64,000 bases of DNA, taken from the NCBI GenBank assembly GCA_964017185.1, contig OZ024880.1:45769071-45833070 (forward strand), given 5' to 3'. The DNA comes from Rugalucina vietnamica (lineage: Eukaryota; Mollusca; Bivalvia; Lucinida; Lucinidae). How positions within the stretch are numbered: position 1 is the first letter of the stretch; the number at the start of each line of letters is the position of its first letter. Positions 34,691-48,500 of this stretch are shown piece by piece. Both the position numbers and the translations under genes were made by a program. Below the pieces are notes generated by a model. The model was not told where the DNA came from. It made no database searches and saw nothing but the letters and a program-made list of their open reading frames with translations.

Positions 34691-35237
34691 TGTTTACTAG
34701 GCAAGTGACACTACCAGTACAACTGGGAGAACTTTATACCAAGTTCATTTATAAGTGTTATATGTACATGTAGTCTTGTACTGGTGAATATGTGTCTAGT
34801 CTGTAGGATTTTATAATTTTGGCAAAACACAAAACCACATTTGCTTTGAACCCATTGATTTAAAATAGTGTTTTACTAATGATGAGGTATATATGTTTGA
34901 TCTTCGTTATGATTGCTTGGGCAAGAGACTTTGTGGAACTAGCAAACTTTTTAAAAATAATGAGCCATATTCTTCAAAACCGGACAAAAGGAAAAATAAA
35001 ACCACTATTTTGCACCATTAAAATGTTGACAGAATATTCTAATCTTTTTGTGTAAAACTCATGGTTCAAATAAATTTTCTCTTCTAAATTCTTTTTTTTT
35101 GTGTTTATTTCCAACCTGGATACTCATATGGTTGCAATATTTTTTTTTATTTGTTGATCTTGAGCTAAACTGTTTGATTTAAGGCTTTAAATCCGAGATT
35201 GTGAGACCATGTTTGAATTGTCAATTGTAAGGTATCC

Positions 35238-35330
35238 TAATGACAGTGCTTCTGGTTGGCTTACTAGGAGGAAGATTACCAGTACTTAGTGAAAATTCTT
35301 TTGCCACTAACTGACAACTGCTCCCCTTGA
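35238..35330 (-). mobile_element. SINE-like repeat (family K), inverted
   Basis: GCTTACTAGGAGGAAGATTA, then CCAGTACTTAGTG, is the reverse complement of the family K core. Confidence 0.5.
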
Positions 35331-35415
35331 ATCTGTTCAGCAGAAAATGGAAAGTGTATGTAAGAATAGAAGGCTTCAGTCTCAGAGAATAGCTGTAGAA
35401 ACATTTTCATTAAAT

Positions 35416-35654
35416 AAGCCGTGTCATGAGAAAGTGTCATGAGAAAACAAACACATGCGAAAACAAAGGTGCAGATCAGCTTCGCACTAACTGCGAAGCT
35501 GATCAGCGCCTTTGTTTTGGCTACACAGATAGTACAATTCCTCTACTTTCTAAATCCAAAATTTCCAGCTTGTAGCCATCTTTTGTGGTTGTACAGCTTG
35601 ATTTGTCAAACCTGTTCAGAAACCACATTGTTGGTTTTCTCATGATGCGGCTCA
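35416..35654 (+). mobile_element. Family A MITE, rearranged left end
   Basis: TAAGCCGTGTCATGAGAAAG with an 11-base duplication (GTGTCATGAGAAA) at the left end. Right end CATGATGCGGCTCA; stem CTTCGCACTAACTGCGAAG. Confidence 0.88.
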
Positions 35655-35697
35655 TATAAAATACAGCTTCAGTGCAAGGTAATAACCCAGGTGTTAA

Positions 35698-35775
35698 CTG
35701 ACAGCAGTATTTTGAGGCGTCACATCGGGAGCTATACTGTTTGCCTATGCCCACTAATAGGGTTTAAATTAGTTA
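35698..35775. mobile_element. TTAA-type MITE fragment (family I)
   Basis: GAGGCGTCACATCGGGAGCT, ACTGTTTGCCTATGCCCA and TTTAAATTAGTTAA match one end of the copies at 9979 and 17900. Confidence 0.55.
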
Positions 35776-35936
35776 AGGTATTAAAAACACAACATTTAGA
35801 CAATCACTGCCAACATTTAAAATTTTATTCTGTAATGATCTACATTAACATGATATACATAAAAAATATCACTCATACTAACCGCTTAACGGGAACAGAT
35901 TGTAAACTTCAGTTTGAGGAAAGGTGCTGATCAACC

Positions 35937-36172
35937 AGGGGCCAGTTGTTCAAAATTAACGACATGGTTAGTTAACCATTTGTTAAAATTTCAATCATGA
36001 ATATTACAACTACACTGTTATTTTTTGTAGATAAAATTTTGCATTGCAAAGGATTCTCACATTTTATCAACAACAAAATTAACAGTGTATTTGCTTATGT
36101 AGTCAGCATTTACTTGAGTTGAGGTCTTAATGATGACATTAAGCTAACAAAGTTTTGAACAACTGCGCCCAG
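35937..36172. mobile_element. Family H TIR-MITE
   Basis: AGGGGCCAGTTGTTCAAAAT to GTTTTGAACAACTGCGCCC, collinear with the copy inside the SINE at 28534-28790. Confidence 0.8.
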
Positions 36173-36420
36173 CATTTTTTGACTGTATAATGGCAAAAAT
36201 ACTTGAAAATCAAAGGATCAGTTTGATTTAATTGTCAAAAATCTTTATGAAATTGGCCAGTTGTTGAAAAAAGCATTAACCTAACAAGGCAAGAAGTCAA
36301 CTTGTCATGTACATGTATATACATATATATACACATGTATACTGATTTTATCTTAAAAATACATGTATATTCAAAACGAGAGGAAAAACAAACAGTGTAC
36401 AAATACTTTGTAATGCAATA

Positions 36421-36632
36421 TGAGCCGCTACATGAGAAAACCAACAAACTGTTTTCCGACCAGGTCTGACACAAACTGGCCTGCACAGTCACGAAGCTTG
36501 AAACTTTGTATGAAAGTAGAAGAGAAATTGTACTATCCGTGTAGTGAAAACAAAGGCTCTGATAACCACGAAGCTGATCTGCGTCTTTGTTTTCGCATAT
36601 GCAAATTGTTGGTTTTCTCATGTGGTGACTTG
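36421..36632 (-). mobile_element. Family A MITE, diverged
   Basis: TGAGCCGCTACATGAGAAAA at the left. The right end is decayed (TGTGGTGACTTGCA). The stem is reduced to AACCACGAAGCTGATC. Confidence 0.8.
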
Positions 36633-36853
36633 CATATACTTGACTGTTTGGTGATTGCAATGTCCCAAAAATTATATGAGGAAAAGAATTTAAATATTTC
36701 TCTATTTGATTTAATTTTGAAATAAAATCTCAATTACACACTTTGAAACAGAAAATCTAAACAATTTAATGCTTGAAAAACAAAAACAAAATACTAATGA
36801 AGTATTTAAACCACACTGCCCCTCGCCCAGCATTCTGTGCCTAATTTTTCAAC

Positions 36854-37134
36854 ATCAGGAAAACATTTCTGTGAAATAAATACCCCCTTATACCCCAATT
36901 TTATATAGAAAAACTGGGGTATGCCGGGGTAAACCTATTTTTCTTATTTTTGCTCAAAAACATAGATTGTGGGTACTCGTTAGAACCGCCTCACGGAGGC
37001 AGTTCTAACATGTACCCACAATCTATGTTTTGAGCAAAAAAAAAAAAGAAAAATATCAAATTTTTCTACTAAAAATTATCATTTTTTACAACTTTAAAAA
37101 TCTCTGTATATTGCATGGGCATGTTTTCATAATG
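36854..37134 (-). mobile_element. Family B foldback MITE
   Basis: ATCAGGAAAACATTTCTG to GGGCATGTTTTCATAATG. Core TTGTGGGTACTCG / CATGTACCCACAA with loop GAACCGCCTCACGGAGGC. Confidence 0.9.
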
Positions 37135-37874
37135 TGAACTGCCTTGAAAACAATATAGCGTTTCTATCTACTCAGTAAAACATGAATTGAAAGACGATAA
37201 CCAGAATTTAGAAAAAAAAAACAAAAGTGTTGGATTGAGGATGTTCAAATAAATGCAGATTTACATTGAAAATAAACAATTGATATTCACTAGAGAAAAT
37301 TGATTGCATCAAACAAATCATTTTCAACATTATGAGAAATACATCAAGTTTAAACTCTAAATCAGATGCCCTATTAAGAAAAAGTGCACCAATCAATGTT
37401 TAAACCAAATTTAAAGTATTTAGGAATCGAGAATACAGCAATTTTGAAAACCTAGGGTCTAATTCCCAACCAATGAGTCTGTGTCTAAAAAAATGTGGCG
37501 GGCACTCAAATGCTGTGAAATGTTGAAATTCTGGTAAAACTTCTAGTCCCACATGTGCCTACAAGTATATGTTCTGTCTTATTCCCACGCCGGGGCAGAG
37601 ATATTCTTATTGTCTAATTCCTAGTCACAACTGCCAAACTAGGGGAAAACACTGATAGGTGCAAAATAGATACTGAATAATTGCCACTTTGCTAAATTTT
37701 TGGACTGTAAGAAAAAGAAAAATCATGTTATAAATGCAACAAAGTTACAAAATGTTTCTAAATCTTCAGACAGCACTATATGAGCTACATTATCACAGCC
37801 TTGTCTGTTTAAGATTCTACATGTACTTGCATCACACAGAAGTATCATGCTATTGCAGAACACAATTCTTCAAA
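37135..37874. other. No feature recognised
   Basis: AT-rich spacer between the 548-aa gene and the 3' end of the BBX gene. No exon and no repeat shared with the rest of the window. Confidence 0.4.
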
Positions 37875-38103
37875 TGAGCCTTGACGTGCGAAAAGCAACA
37901 ATGTGGTTTCCGAACAGGTCCGACAGAAACCGAGCTGTACAAGCACAGAAGATGGCTAGAGGCTGGAAATTTCTGATTTAGAAAGAAGAGAGAGGAATTG
38001 TACTAGCCGTGTAGTGAAAACAAAGGCACTGATCAGCTTCGAAGCTGATCTGCGCCTTTGTTTTCGCATATGCAGATTGTTGGTTTTCTCATGAGGCGAC
38101 TCA
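37875..38103 (-). mobile_element. Family A MITE
   Basis: TGAGCCTTGACGTGCGAAAA to CATGAGGCGACTCA. The stem is shortened to CAGCTTCGAAGCTG, a perfect palindrome without a loop. AA on both sides. Confidence 0.88.
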
Positions 38104-38114
38104 AATTTTAGAGT

Positions 38115-38365
38115 TGGTTGGTTGTGTTATTGTTTCACATTCCAGTCAAAATGTTTTCAATCATGTCTGGTCAGAGTCAACACTTCTATCTCTATATACT
38201 GCCATACGCCCTCACGGTCATTCTAAACATTCCTTCTCTGTATTATCTGTACTATGGGGATTAAAATTCTCTTGCTAAAGAACCTAACCTGGCAGAGATA
38301 GGTTACGAACCCAGGATCTCTCAATATAAACTCTGATACTTAGCCACTGTGCTCCCAAACTTTAA
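38115..38365 (-). mobile_element. tRNA-like SINE, inverted
   Basis: Reads as the reverse of the family: TTCACATTCCAGTCAAAATG near the left and GGTTACGAACCCAGGATCTC, then TAGCCACTGTGCTCCC, near the right (box B and box A on the minus strand). Confidence 0.6.
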
Positions 38366-38422
38366 GAGCATTTACAAATAAGTGAATGACTAAACATTCA
38401 GGAACTTACTAGCTTTACAAAA

Positions 38423-38613
38423 TGAGCTGTGACATGAGAAAATCATTATGTGTTTTTTTTTTCATATGCTAAAACAAAGGCGCAGATCAGCACCTTTGCT
38501 TTCTCTACTCAAATAGTACAATCCATCTTCTTCAAGCACTCTTCTGTAGCTAGTTGTGAAGGCCGATTTGTGTCTGACCTGGTCGAAAACATGTTTACTC
38601 CAGTCGCCGCTCA
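38423..38613 (+). mobile_element. Family A MITE, hairpin deleted
   Basis: TGAGCTGTGACATGAGAAAA to GTCGCCGCTCA. AAAGGCGCAGATCAG is followed directly by CACCTTTG, so the stem is gone. It ends 25 bases beyond the BBX stop codon, so it probably lies in the 3' UTR. Confidence 0.85.
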
Positions 38614-38638
38614 AATCATAAAAGCCGTGACTTTCAGT

Positions 38639-39591
38639 TTAATGAGATTGCACCTCAGAATTAAAATTCACATCTTTTGCATCTGTATTAATAGCACTTG
38701 ACATTAATTTATCACAGCCTTCCGAAACCACAAACATATTGACACCGTCAGGAGTTATCTGCCCTTTTTCAAGGGTCAGCTTAAATCTGTCTCCAGGCCA
38801 ATGCTTTTCTTTAGGTATTTCTGTTTGAACCACATCTACCTTTACTGAGATATCACACTCGCCTTGCGGAACCACAACATCTTTCTGAACCACATTTTCT
38901 TTATTCTGAATGTTCACATCCTGACTTTCCCCATCGTTGTCTACTGCATTATCAGTTCGTCCCCTTTGCTCAGATATGACATCCTTGCCCAAAACCAGAT
39001 CATCTGCATACAAAACCCCACCCTCTTTCATCAAGTCACATGATTTTACTTCTGACTGGTTTGCAGATTGTTTTCTCATTTCTTGGTCTTCTGAGTCTGC
39101 CACAGTCTGTTTTTCATTACGGCACTGAGCAGTGTCCTCTAAATGCTTGGAGGATGTTTGATCTGCATCCCTATCATGCTTGAAAATGCTTTGGTTCTCA
39201 CATGAAACAAAACTACTGTCAGCATGGTCATTTTCATTAAGTGATTCCCCGTTCACATTTTTCTGCACATTTACATCACCAGAATCATGTAGGGAAGCCA
39301 TGGAGCTATTTCTGTCTTTCTCAAAGCTTGTAGCAATGTCCAGGACATTTTCAGATCTAAGTTCCACATTTCCAGTCTGAGAAGGCTGCCCACCCTCTAC
39401 ACTATCACTGTCTGTACTATTTTTGTCCAAATTCATGGAATTGTTATCTGCTTTAGCACATTTTTTACATTTTTGGTTCAAGCCTTGTGAGACAGTCTGT
39501 TGCCCTGGAGAAACCTCGGAAGGTCCAGCATCGGAGTTTTGACTAGATATGGAATCTTTCCTAGCACTGTTAACCTGTGATTTGGTTTTAC
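38639..39591 (-). CDS. BBX: BBX exon 8 (terminal)
   Basis: The acceptor CTTTTTCAG precedes GTAAAACC. It encodes about 316 residues of Ser/Asp/Asn/Gln-rich tail containing NQKCKKCAKADN (two CxxC-like cysteines) and stops at TAA 38641-38639. No domain is recognised. Confidence 0.8.
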
Positions 39592-42500
39592 CTGAAAAAG
39601 ATCATTTAGCATCAAGTTCCAAGAAAAATAATGGATGATGGATACAGGCAGAAAATTCTGTCTGCAGAGGTAGTATTTTGCTAACTAAGAATAAAAGGTA
39701 TATCGGACACTGGGCATTTGAGCCTCAGGATAAGCGGTGTGTCGGATCCTGGCCATATGCCTGTGCTGTTTAAAAGGATAATGCTTCATCCCAAAGCTTG
39801 AGGTGTGCTGTTTATCTTGAAGTTGATGCTGAATTGGAGGTGACCATTCCAAAATGACCATACTTGAACAATAAACAACAACAAAACACGCTACAGATTA
39901 AACTCGTTACAACACGTCTCACTATAATGCAGGTGTCACTATTACGTATATTGAGCCACCTCGTGGAAAAACCAACAATCTGCATGTGCGAAAACAAAGA
40001 CGCAGATCAGCTTCGCGGTAACCGCGAAGCTGATCAGCGCCTTTGTTTTCGCTACTCGGATAGTACAATTCCTCTTTGTAAATACGAAATTTCAAGCTTC
40101 TAGCTCTTTTCTGTGCTTGTACATCCCGGTTTGTGTCAGACCTGTTTGGAAACCACATTGTTGGTTTTCCCACGAGGTGGCTCATATGTAAGTAGCCTTA
40201 TTATAACAAGGTTTAACCTATAACACAGCCTGTTTCTGTGGATCCAAAAGACAGAAGAATTTTATTGAGATTGACCCATATACTCACTGTTTGTAACTAA
40301 GGACTGCGCTGGCGCTGGAAGGAGATGTGTGATACTGTGTTTCCTAGCTTTCCGTTTCCTACTTCCTGTGACTGGTTCCTTGTCTTTCTCAGGTGTGGGT
40401 ATCTTGATGTGAGGAGGCAGGGATACAGTCTTCTCCAGGTCAATCACTATGGCTACAAAGAACATATGTATTCTTTAATTCTGATGCAGTGGCAAAAGAT
40501 ATTTCGATAACCATTTTCATCCATTTAATATTATTAAAGAAAAGTGAAAATATACAGCAAATGAAAGGGAATTTTGTAGCCTACAATCCTCACACCACAA
40601 ATTGTAGGGGTGAGTTTTGGGCTTATATTACTTGGCAAGAGTAACAGGCAGAAAGCCCTCAATTTGACTATAATGTGCTGAAGGCTGTAAAATTATTAAA
40701 GCCAAAAATATAAAGCAAGCAAGAAATTCTTTACTGGTGACGAAGACTAGCTGAACACAAATTAGAGTGCTCAGCACCTTTGTTTGTCTATCTAAATAAT
40801 CTGACCCTAATTCTTCCTAAATCAGATATTTGTAAGCCTTTACTCATCTTGTGTACTTGCATGGCCCAGTTTGTGCCTGACCTGTTTCGAAACCTTGAAG
40901 ATAAGTTTCCCAAGAGATAGGTCAAAAAAATGTCGTAATTTTCAAAATATGAGCCGCCTCGTGAGAAAACCAACAATCTGCATATGCGAAAACAAAGACG
41001 CAGACCAGCTTCGCGGTAACCGCGAAGCTAATCAGCGCCTTTGTTTTCGCTACTCGGATAGTACTATTTCTCCTCTACTTAAATCCGAAATTTCAAGCTT
41101 CTAGCTCTTTTCTGTGCTTGTACAGGTTGGTTTGTGTCGGACCTGTTCGGGAACCACATTGTTGGTTTTCCCACGGGGCGGCTCAAATGTCGAAATCTGG
41201 TACCTGGCTCCTCGGCCTCCTCTGGTTTCCTGTTCGGACAGGTGTCGCTAGAATGTCGTTGTCGGGCAAACCCACGCCGCCGGCTCATGTTTTCTATGCA
41301 ACAGGCAGGTAACGTAGCTATGTGGGCCTCCAAATCAAAGTCCCTGAAAAATTCAAGCACTATGTTCAATGTTTCATTTCAAGAAAGTACATGAAAAAAA
41401 ATTCTGTTGTTTCAACTGGAATTGAAGGTAAGGGAGATTATCAAAAAATCAATTTCACTGAACTGTACATACATTGTTGTCTTTGCATGGTAAAGAATTT
41501 TCCTTTCATGAAATACAAGAAATAAAATCAGATAGAGCACAAGCAAGATTTGCAAGTCTTTTGGAAATAAGATTTCCATGCTTTGAACAAAGGGAATACT
41601 AATTTGTCAGCATCATGTGACTTCATATTTTCTCTAAAATTCAGAAGGATTTGTCTCATCTATATCAAAGCAAAATTGAGCTCTCATCTTTTCTTACAAC
41701 GACAAAGAAATATTGAAATTACTGCATCATGTGGATGACTTACCCTGTTTTATATCGCTTAGCCTCCTCAAGGGACATCACTCTGTTTTTATCTGACTCT
41801 GACGTAGTTCTCTTTCTGATTCTTCTAATGGCTGTCTCCGGCAGGATGTGGGAGTCAATGCTCTGGAAATCTTCAACTTCACCACTGTAAACAGAATGGG
41901 CTTTGATAGAAATAAACATGTCTACAAGATTTCTGACCAGGCCCTGAGGTTATAAAACTTTTTTCATGCTCAGCTCAGCTGGGACTAAAATTTATACTGC
42001 TCATAAATGTTAAAATGCCAACAATTGTTGGCATTTAATTGTTGGCATTAAACATTTATTAGCAGGAAAAATTACAGGCTTTGGTGATTTAAACCTTAAA
42101 TTTCAATGTATGTGAGCTATTTCTGTATTTATGGACAATTTAAATTTCAGTCTTAGCTGAGTTGAGCATGAAAAAAGTTTGATAACCTCGTGACCAGGCC
42201 ACTGAGATACACAAAAAGAAAGACACTCTTTTTTCATCCCTTTTCGTGAGAGATAAGTAAGCTAAAGGGAAAGAATTATATTTTGCAAAACCTTGATAAG
42301 TAAAAGAAGTTACATCCCATAGATTTGTCAAAGGCTTAATAGAAAACCGGGTTTTCACCTATGCAAAAACAAAGGTATAGATCAGCTGTGCAGTAACTGC
42401 ACAGCTGATCAGTGCCTTTGTTTTCGCTACATACACAGTACCATTCCTATTCTTTTTCAATCTGAAATTTCAAGATTCTAGCTTTAGTCCAAGTTCATAC

Positions 42501-45500
42501 AGGCCGATTTGTGCCAGACCTGGTCATAAACCCAGAAGACAGGTTTTTATTTTGTACAGTTTGTGTAATACATTATTGTGTACTATTCCTTACCTATTGC
42601 TTTTGCTGGCATGCATCATAGCAGCCATTCTCTCTTTAGACGGCTGTATAATTCCCTCATTGATCAACTCTTGGTAGCGTTGCCCCCGGTTACGCCTCTT
42701 CGACTTTCTGATTGGATGAAATTCATCTCTGTCCTCCGTCTCCGCATCATCAACACTTGAAGCATTAGAATTCTGGGAAATTGTCCTTTTACGACTTACT
42801 TGAGGCTCAGAAAATAAATTTTTTGTTTCGGTTTTTGTTTCAGTTTTTGTCTCCACCGCTTCTGTGGTGGCATCTTTTTCCTTTATCATTTTGTTATTGT
42901 CTCTGTCTTGATTAATTTCAGTATCGTTTTCATTTTTTACTTCTACAGAGTTGTTTTTGACATTTTTGTTTTCTGGTATTTCGCAACTTTGTTCCTTCAT
43001 AACTCTACTAAGAATTTTATCTTTCAAAGATTTACTGACGTATCTGTCTGTTTTACGCGGAGCAGCAACAGGATTAGTTTGACCTTGAACTTGACCTTTA
43101 GTACCATCATGCTCATCAAAAATGTTTGTTCTATTATCCTTAACACTTGTAAAATTGACAGAACTATTTAGCGCAGCTTGAACAGTGTTTGTCCCATTAT
43201 TTCCTGACTGTGTTATTAAAGATTCATGACTGTTTGACCCTTTGTCAAAAGGTGGAGGCTTCAAAGAGGCCATGTATTTTTCTGGAAGTTTTGGCATTTC
43301 CATATGACCTTGACCCATTTCCAAACTTCCTTGACCTTGACCCTGACCTTGTTTCTCCAGAGCAGCTTTCCTAGCTGCAGTTGCCAGATCGGAGTAATAT
43401 AGTTTATCGATGATATGATTCACAACCATTTTGCCACATGTCACCATCGCCGATTCTTCTTCTTCACCTTTGTCGTCCTGCTTAACGTCGGCAACCAAAA
43501 TTCGAGAAATCTCGCTCTTTTTAGGAACGCTAGTCTGTAGAACAGTATTACAGTCATTTGTCTCATTTTTAATATTCAGATTCGGAAAGCTTCCATCGGT
43601 GACTGTTTTAGACTCTGCTTTTTGCTTCCAATGAGCATTTGTCATGGCCAAAGTTTCGGAGTTAAAGTTCTTAAAGTTGTTTTTCTGTAATAAACCTGTA
43701 TAATTTGCCTTGTTGCATGTATCAAGTAGAGCCTCTGCTAACATTCCCTTATACACAGGAGCTCCAGGCTTCTTATAGTCATGTTTAGCACCTGTATCAT
43801 TACTTATTGACTGTTTGTCAAAATTACTAACTGTAGATACTGTCGGCTTCTTGTCACTGTCAAGGGCATTACTGCATGTCTGGAAATAATAAACAGTGTG
43901 TCATTATATAATTTGAAATTTTTACATTAAGTAGAAGACCAGCAATTGGCTCCGCAAAGCATCATTTATCCATTCAGCCTGCGTGTGAAATTCTAACCAA
44001 GTAGCCATAACTTAATATTAAATAAGGAACAAACTAGAAGCACTGATACACATATGCATGTTCAAATGTAAATGCAGAAATTGTTATTCTTGATATCTAT
44101 ATGTTGAAAGGTAATCAACCTGTGTGTTATTTCTACAAAACCTTGGTGGACCCTTCTTGGGGGTTTGTGTGATAAATAGAATGTGAGCCAGTGTATGAGA
44201 AAACCAACAATCATCAGAGGCGAAAACAAAGGCGCAGTAACTGCGAAACTGATCAGCGCCTTTGTTTTCGCTAATTGGATAGTACAATATCTCTTCTTCT
44301 TAAATCCGAAATTTCAAGCTTCTAGCCTGCTTCTGTGACTGTACAGCCTGATTTGTGTCAGACCTGTTCGGAAACCACATTGTTGGTTTTCCCACGAGGT
44401 GGCTCAATTAGAATGTAATAATATGAGCCTCATCTCAAGAAAAACCAGACTTTCCATAGGCAAAAACTTTTATAGATCTATACAGCAACTGTACAGATGA
44501 CCAGCGTCTTTGTTTTTGCTACGCAGTACACTAGATCAAACCAAAATTTCAAGTTTCTAGTGTTCTGTGACTGTACAGGCCAGTTTGTGTTGGTCCTGAT
44601 CAGAAAGCTCAAAGACCTGTTTTCTCGTGTCATGGTTCATTTCTAAAAATCTTTACCTTTGCCAGTTCTAATAGGTTTGCATTTGCTCCTGACATGAATC
44701 CTGTCAGCTCGAAGCCAGGACCAGTTACAGAGCCTTTGTCTGGCTGATTGGCTAGCATTGGGTTGCTGAGACGATGGTCTGTCCTCATACCAGTGTCAGA
44801 AGTTGGTTTCACTCCAGTATTGACGTCTAAGGACAGCTTTGTCTCATTACAAATTATACTTGGTAATGTTTTATTTGGATTTGCTTCAGCGTCCTGCAAA
44901 GAGTTCTGACCTGGCTTCATCTGTTGGAAACTTCCATCAGGCATGTCGGTGACAGTAGCTGTCGTGTTTTGTCCATGCCGAATTGCAAACATCTCATTAT
45001 AGTGCAGGGCAGTTTCACAAATTGTTCTATTTATAGCATCTTCTACTGCCTTCTGACTGGCTGTTTTTTTCTCAGGTTCTGGTTCCCTGTCCAGCCCTAT
45101 GACTTTCTCAGCAAGAGTGGTACCAGTAGCTGGTTCTCGGCTTTCAGGAACTTTGAAATGGTTGTCTTCCTGCCTGGTTCCCACATGTTGTTGTCCTGCC
45201 ATTAACAGCATACTGAGGCCTCCCATATTTGATGGATCTACAATGGAACATAAATTTTAGGTCATTAAACATTTATTATTGCATAAAAACAGCCATATAT
45301 TTATGAAAAGAAAGCCATGTATTAATATGGCAATTCTCGTGAACGCGTGCTGTTAATACATGGCTTTTACATATACTTGTTACAGGGCCTCACTCAAAAA
45401 TTGACATCATCGCATAACATGCATTAGATTTAACGTTATATTGTGACTTCATGATGATGTTAAAGTTTGTCCCAAAAGCAGCATTTTCAATACATTGTTA

Positions 45501-48500
45501 GCTAACGTTATTTTTCCACGCCATTTTAGGTTCATTTATTTTTGGAAAATCTGGACAATTTCTCCAAAATTTGGCATGAAATAGTTGTATAATGTAATAA
45601 TAACTATCAAACATTTTCTTTCTGATGCATTAACATCTGCTGGGCACCTGGGGAGGGGTGAACCCCTCGGCTGTCAGGCTTGGGTTTCAACGCCTATCTC
45701 GGGGCCTAGCAGATGTTAATGCATAGGAAAACATGTTTGATCCCTATATTGCAATTTTAAGTCAGCGGTTTTTCTCACTAGTTGTTGTTGCTATATTTTG
45801 TTTTAGCTTCTCACCAACTACTAATACCGTCATGTGAAAATGGTAACTTGGTTTGAAGTCTCATTAGAACTAGAAAATGTGTTTATGAAACACTATTCCC
45901 CCAACTGGTAAGCCACTTTCAAGATGTAAAAATGTCCAAAAAATGACTAAGTTCAAATTGTAAAAAAAGTGACAAAAATTAATCTGAGGAGTATATCCCA
46001 ACCACATGCATATGTTCAAAGCATGGTCACAATGTCTGCAAAGTTTCAAAAGTATCGGTATTAAATTGTAGGAGGAGTTGCGCACACAAGTTACCCTCTA
46101 TCCATCCACTAAAATGCCCGAAAAAATGACTAAGTTCAAATTGTGAAAAAAATGACAAAAAAATATTCCAAGGATTATATCCAAACCACATGCATATCTT
46201 CAGACCATGCCCATAACACATGTAAAGTTTTAAATGAATTGGCATGAAACTGTAGGAGGAGTTGTGCACACAAGGTACCCACTGCCCATTCACTTTCATT
46301 GTCAAAATGCCCGAAAAATGGCTAAGTTCAAATTGCGAAAAAAGTGACAAAAATTAATCTGAGGATTATATCCAAACCACATGCATATCTTCAAAGCATG
46401 GTCACAACATCTGTAAAGTTTCAAGAGAATCAGAATAAAACTGTAGGAGGAGTTGCGCACACAAGGTATCCACTACCTATTCACTTTATCAAGAATTAAA
46501 AAGGGAAATAACTCTCACAGAATTGGCCCCTAGCCCTTTGAATTAACCTGAAAGAAAAAATACGGGTCCTCTTAATTTTCATATACAAACTACATACCAA
46601 ATTTCAAGATCCTAGCTCTAACGGTTCCTGACCGAGTGTTCACTCATCACAGACTGACTGCACGCACTCACTCACTGCACTGCACGGACAGACCCAAACC
46701 AATGTGCCCCCTCAACTTCTTCGAAGTTGGGGGCATAAAGACAGAAGAAGCCCAGGCTCAAACTCATCACCCCATTATTTACTCTACTGTGTTACATGAA
46801 ATCAAACTTAGTATAAAAGGGGTTTGGGGTTTATGTCTAGGCCTAACACAATACATGTATATTAAAATATATTGTCCAGAAAGCTTTTTTTTTTATTTAC
46901 AAAGCAAAGGAATTGTTCAACAACCAAACCTCTGCTACAAAGCCATTACCTGCTAATTTTCCCGGCATTATTGAGCCCTCAGACAGCAGGTCCATTTCTG
47001 GGCGCAGGGCCTTCAGGCTGCCTGGTTTGGGTGAGCCCATCTTTTGATTGGGGGAGACTTTGTCTGGGTTGTGCCATTTATAGTCGGGGTTGGCCTTCAT
47101 AAAGGCATCCTTGTACTGAAACGATCCGTAATTTCAAATATTAATTAATATTCTCAAGAGATCATAAATGTACCTTAGCTTAAGTTTTTCTTTTAAGCTA
47201 AAACATGAAATATATGCTCTAATATAGGGATCGAACATGATTTTCCATTCAATAACATTTGCTAGGTCCCGAGGGGAGTGTTGAAAACCAAGGGCATAGC
47301 GAACACTCTTGAGGGACCTAGCGAATGTTAATGAATGATAAAATCATTTTTGATCACTGTTATTGCATAAATTCTGCACAAACGAAAGAGATAATGGTGC
47401 ACTATATTTTACAGCCTTGTCACATTTTCATATGCATAAAGGTTTTTGACTCTTATGCTCGTTCCCGGCGGACTTCAGTAACTCATTATTAGCATGTGCA
47501 TTGCGTCATTACGAAAACATGCCCATATGATGATATACAGTAATTTTTCAGGTCAAAAATCGATAATTTTCATAGGAAAATTTTTGATATTTTTCTTATT
47601 TTTGCTCAAAACATAGATTGTGGGTACACGTTAGAACCGCCTCGAGTACCCACAATCTATATTTTGGAGCAAAAATAAGAAAAATAGGATTACCCCTGTA
47701 TACCCCAGTTTTCTATATAAAAGTGGGGTTTAAGGGGGTATATTTTACACGGACATGTTTTCCTGATGGTGGCGCTCGGTAACGAGCATAAATAAAGGCG
47801 GTGTATGAACAGCATGTGCAGACATGAATTGCCACATTAATACTCGACTTTTTTCTTCGTTAATATACGTCTGTTAATATCATGTGCTAGACTATTTATG
47901 CAACAATATATGATAGCTTAAGTCCATGTTGTGTACATTACATAAATTCCTCCTTTACTAATAAGTTTAAGTCATAACCAATATAAAGAACAACCTATTT
48001 GATCGGATAAAATCAGAAGATTGACAAATGTAATAATTTTACAGTACAATGCATTAGGAAAACATGTCCCTGAAAAGTATACCCCCTTGAACCCCACTTT
48101 TATATAGCAAAACTGGGGTATACAGGGGTAAACCTAATTTTCTTATTTTTTTCTCCAAAACATAGATTGTGGGTACTCGTTAGAACCGCCTCGCCGAAGC
48201 GGTTCTAACGTGTACCCACAATTTATGTTTTGAGCAAAAATAAAATATCAAAATTTTTCAGCTGAAATTTTTCCATTTCTAAAGGTCAAAAAATCTTGGT
48301 GTATTGCAAGGGCAAGTTTTCGTAATGGTACCTGTTTTGCCAGATCTGTGTAGACACATTTCTCGTCCTCTTTCAAGTTGGCCCACAGATCACCGAGAAT
48401 CCGGGTCACACTTCGATTGTCAAGGTCCGGGTTCTTCTCGCGCACCATACTGCGATGGCGCTTACAGAATATAAGGAAGGCATTCATGGGCCGCCTTACA

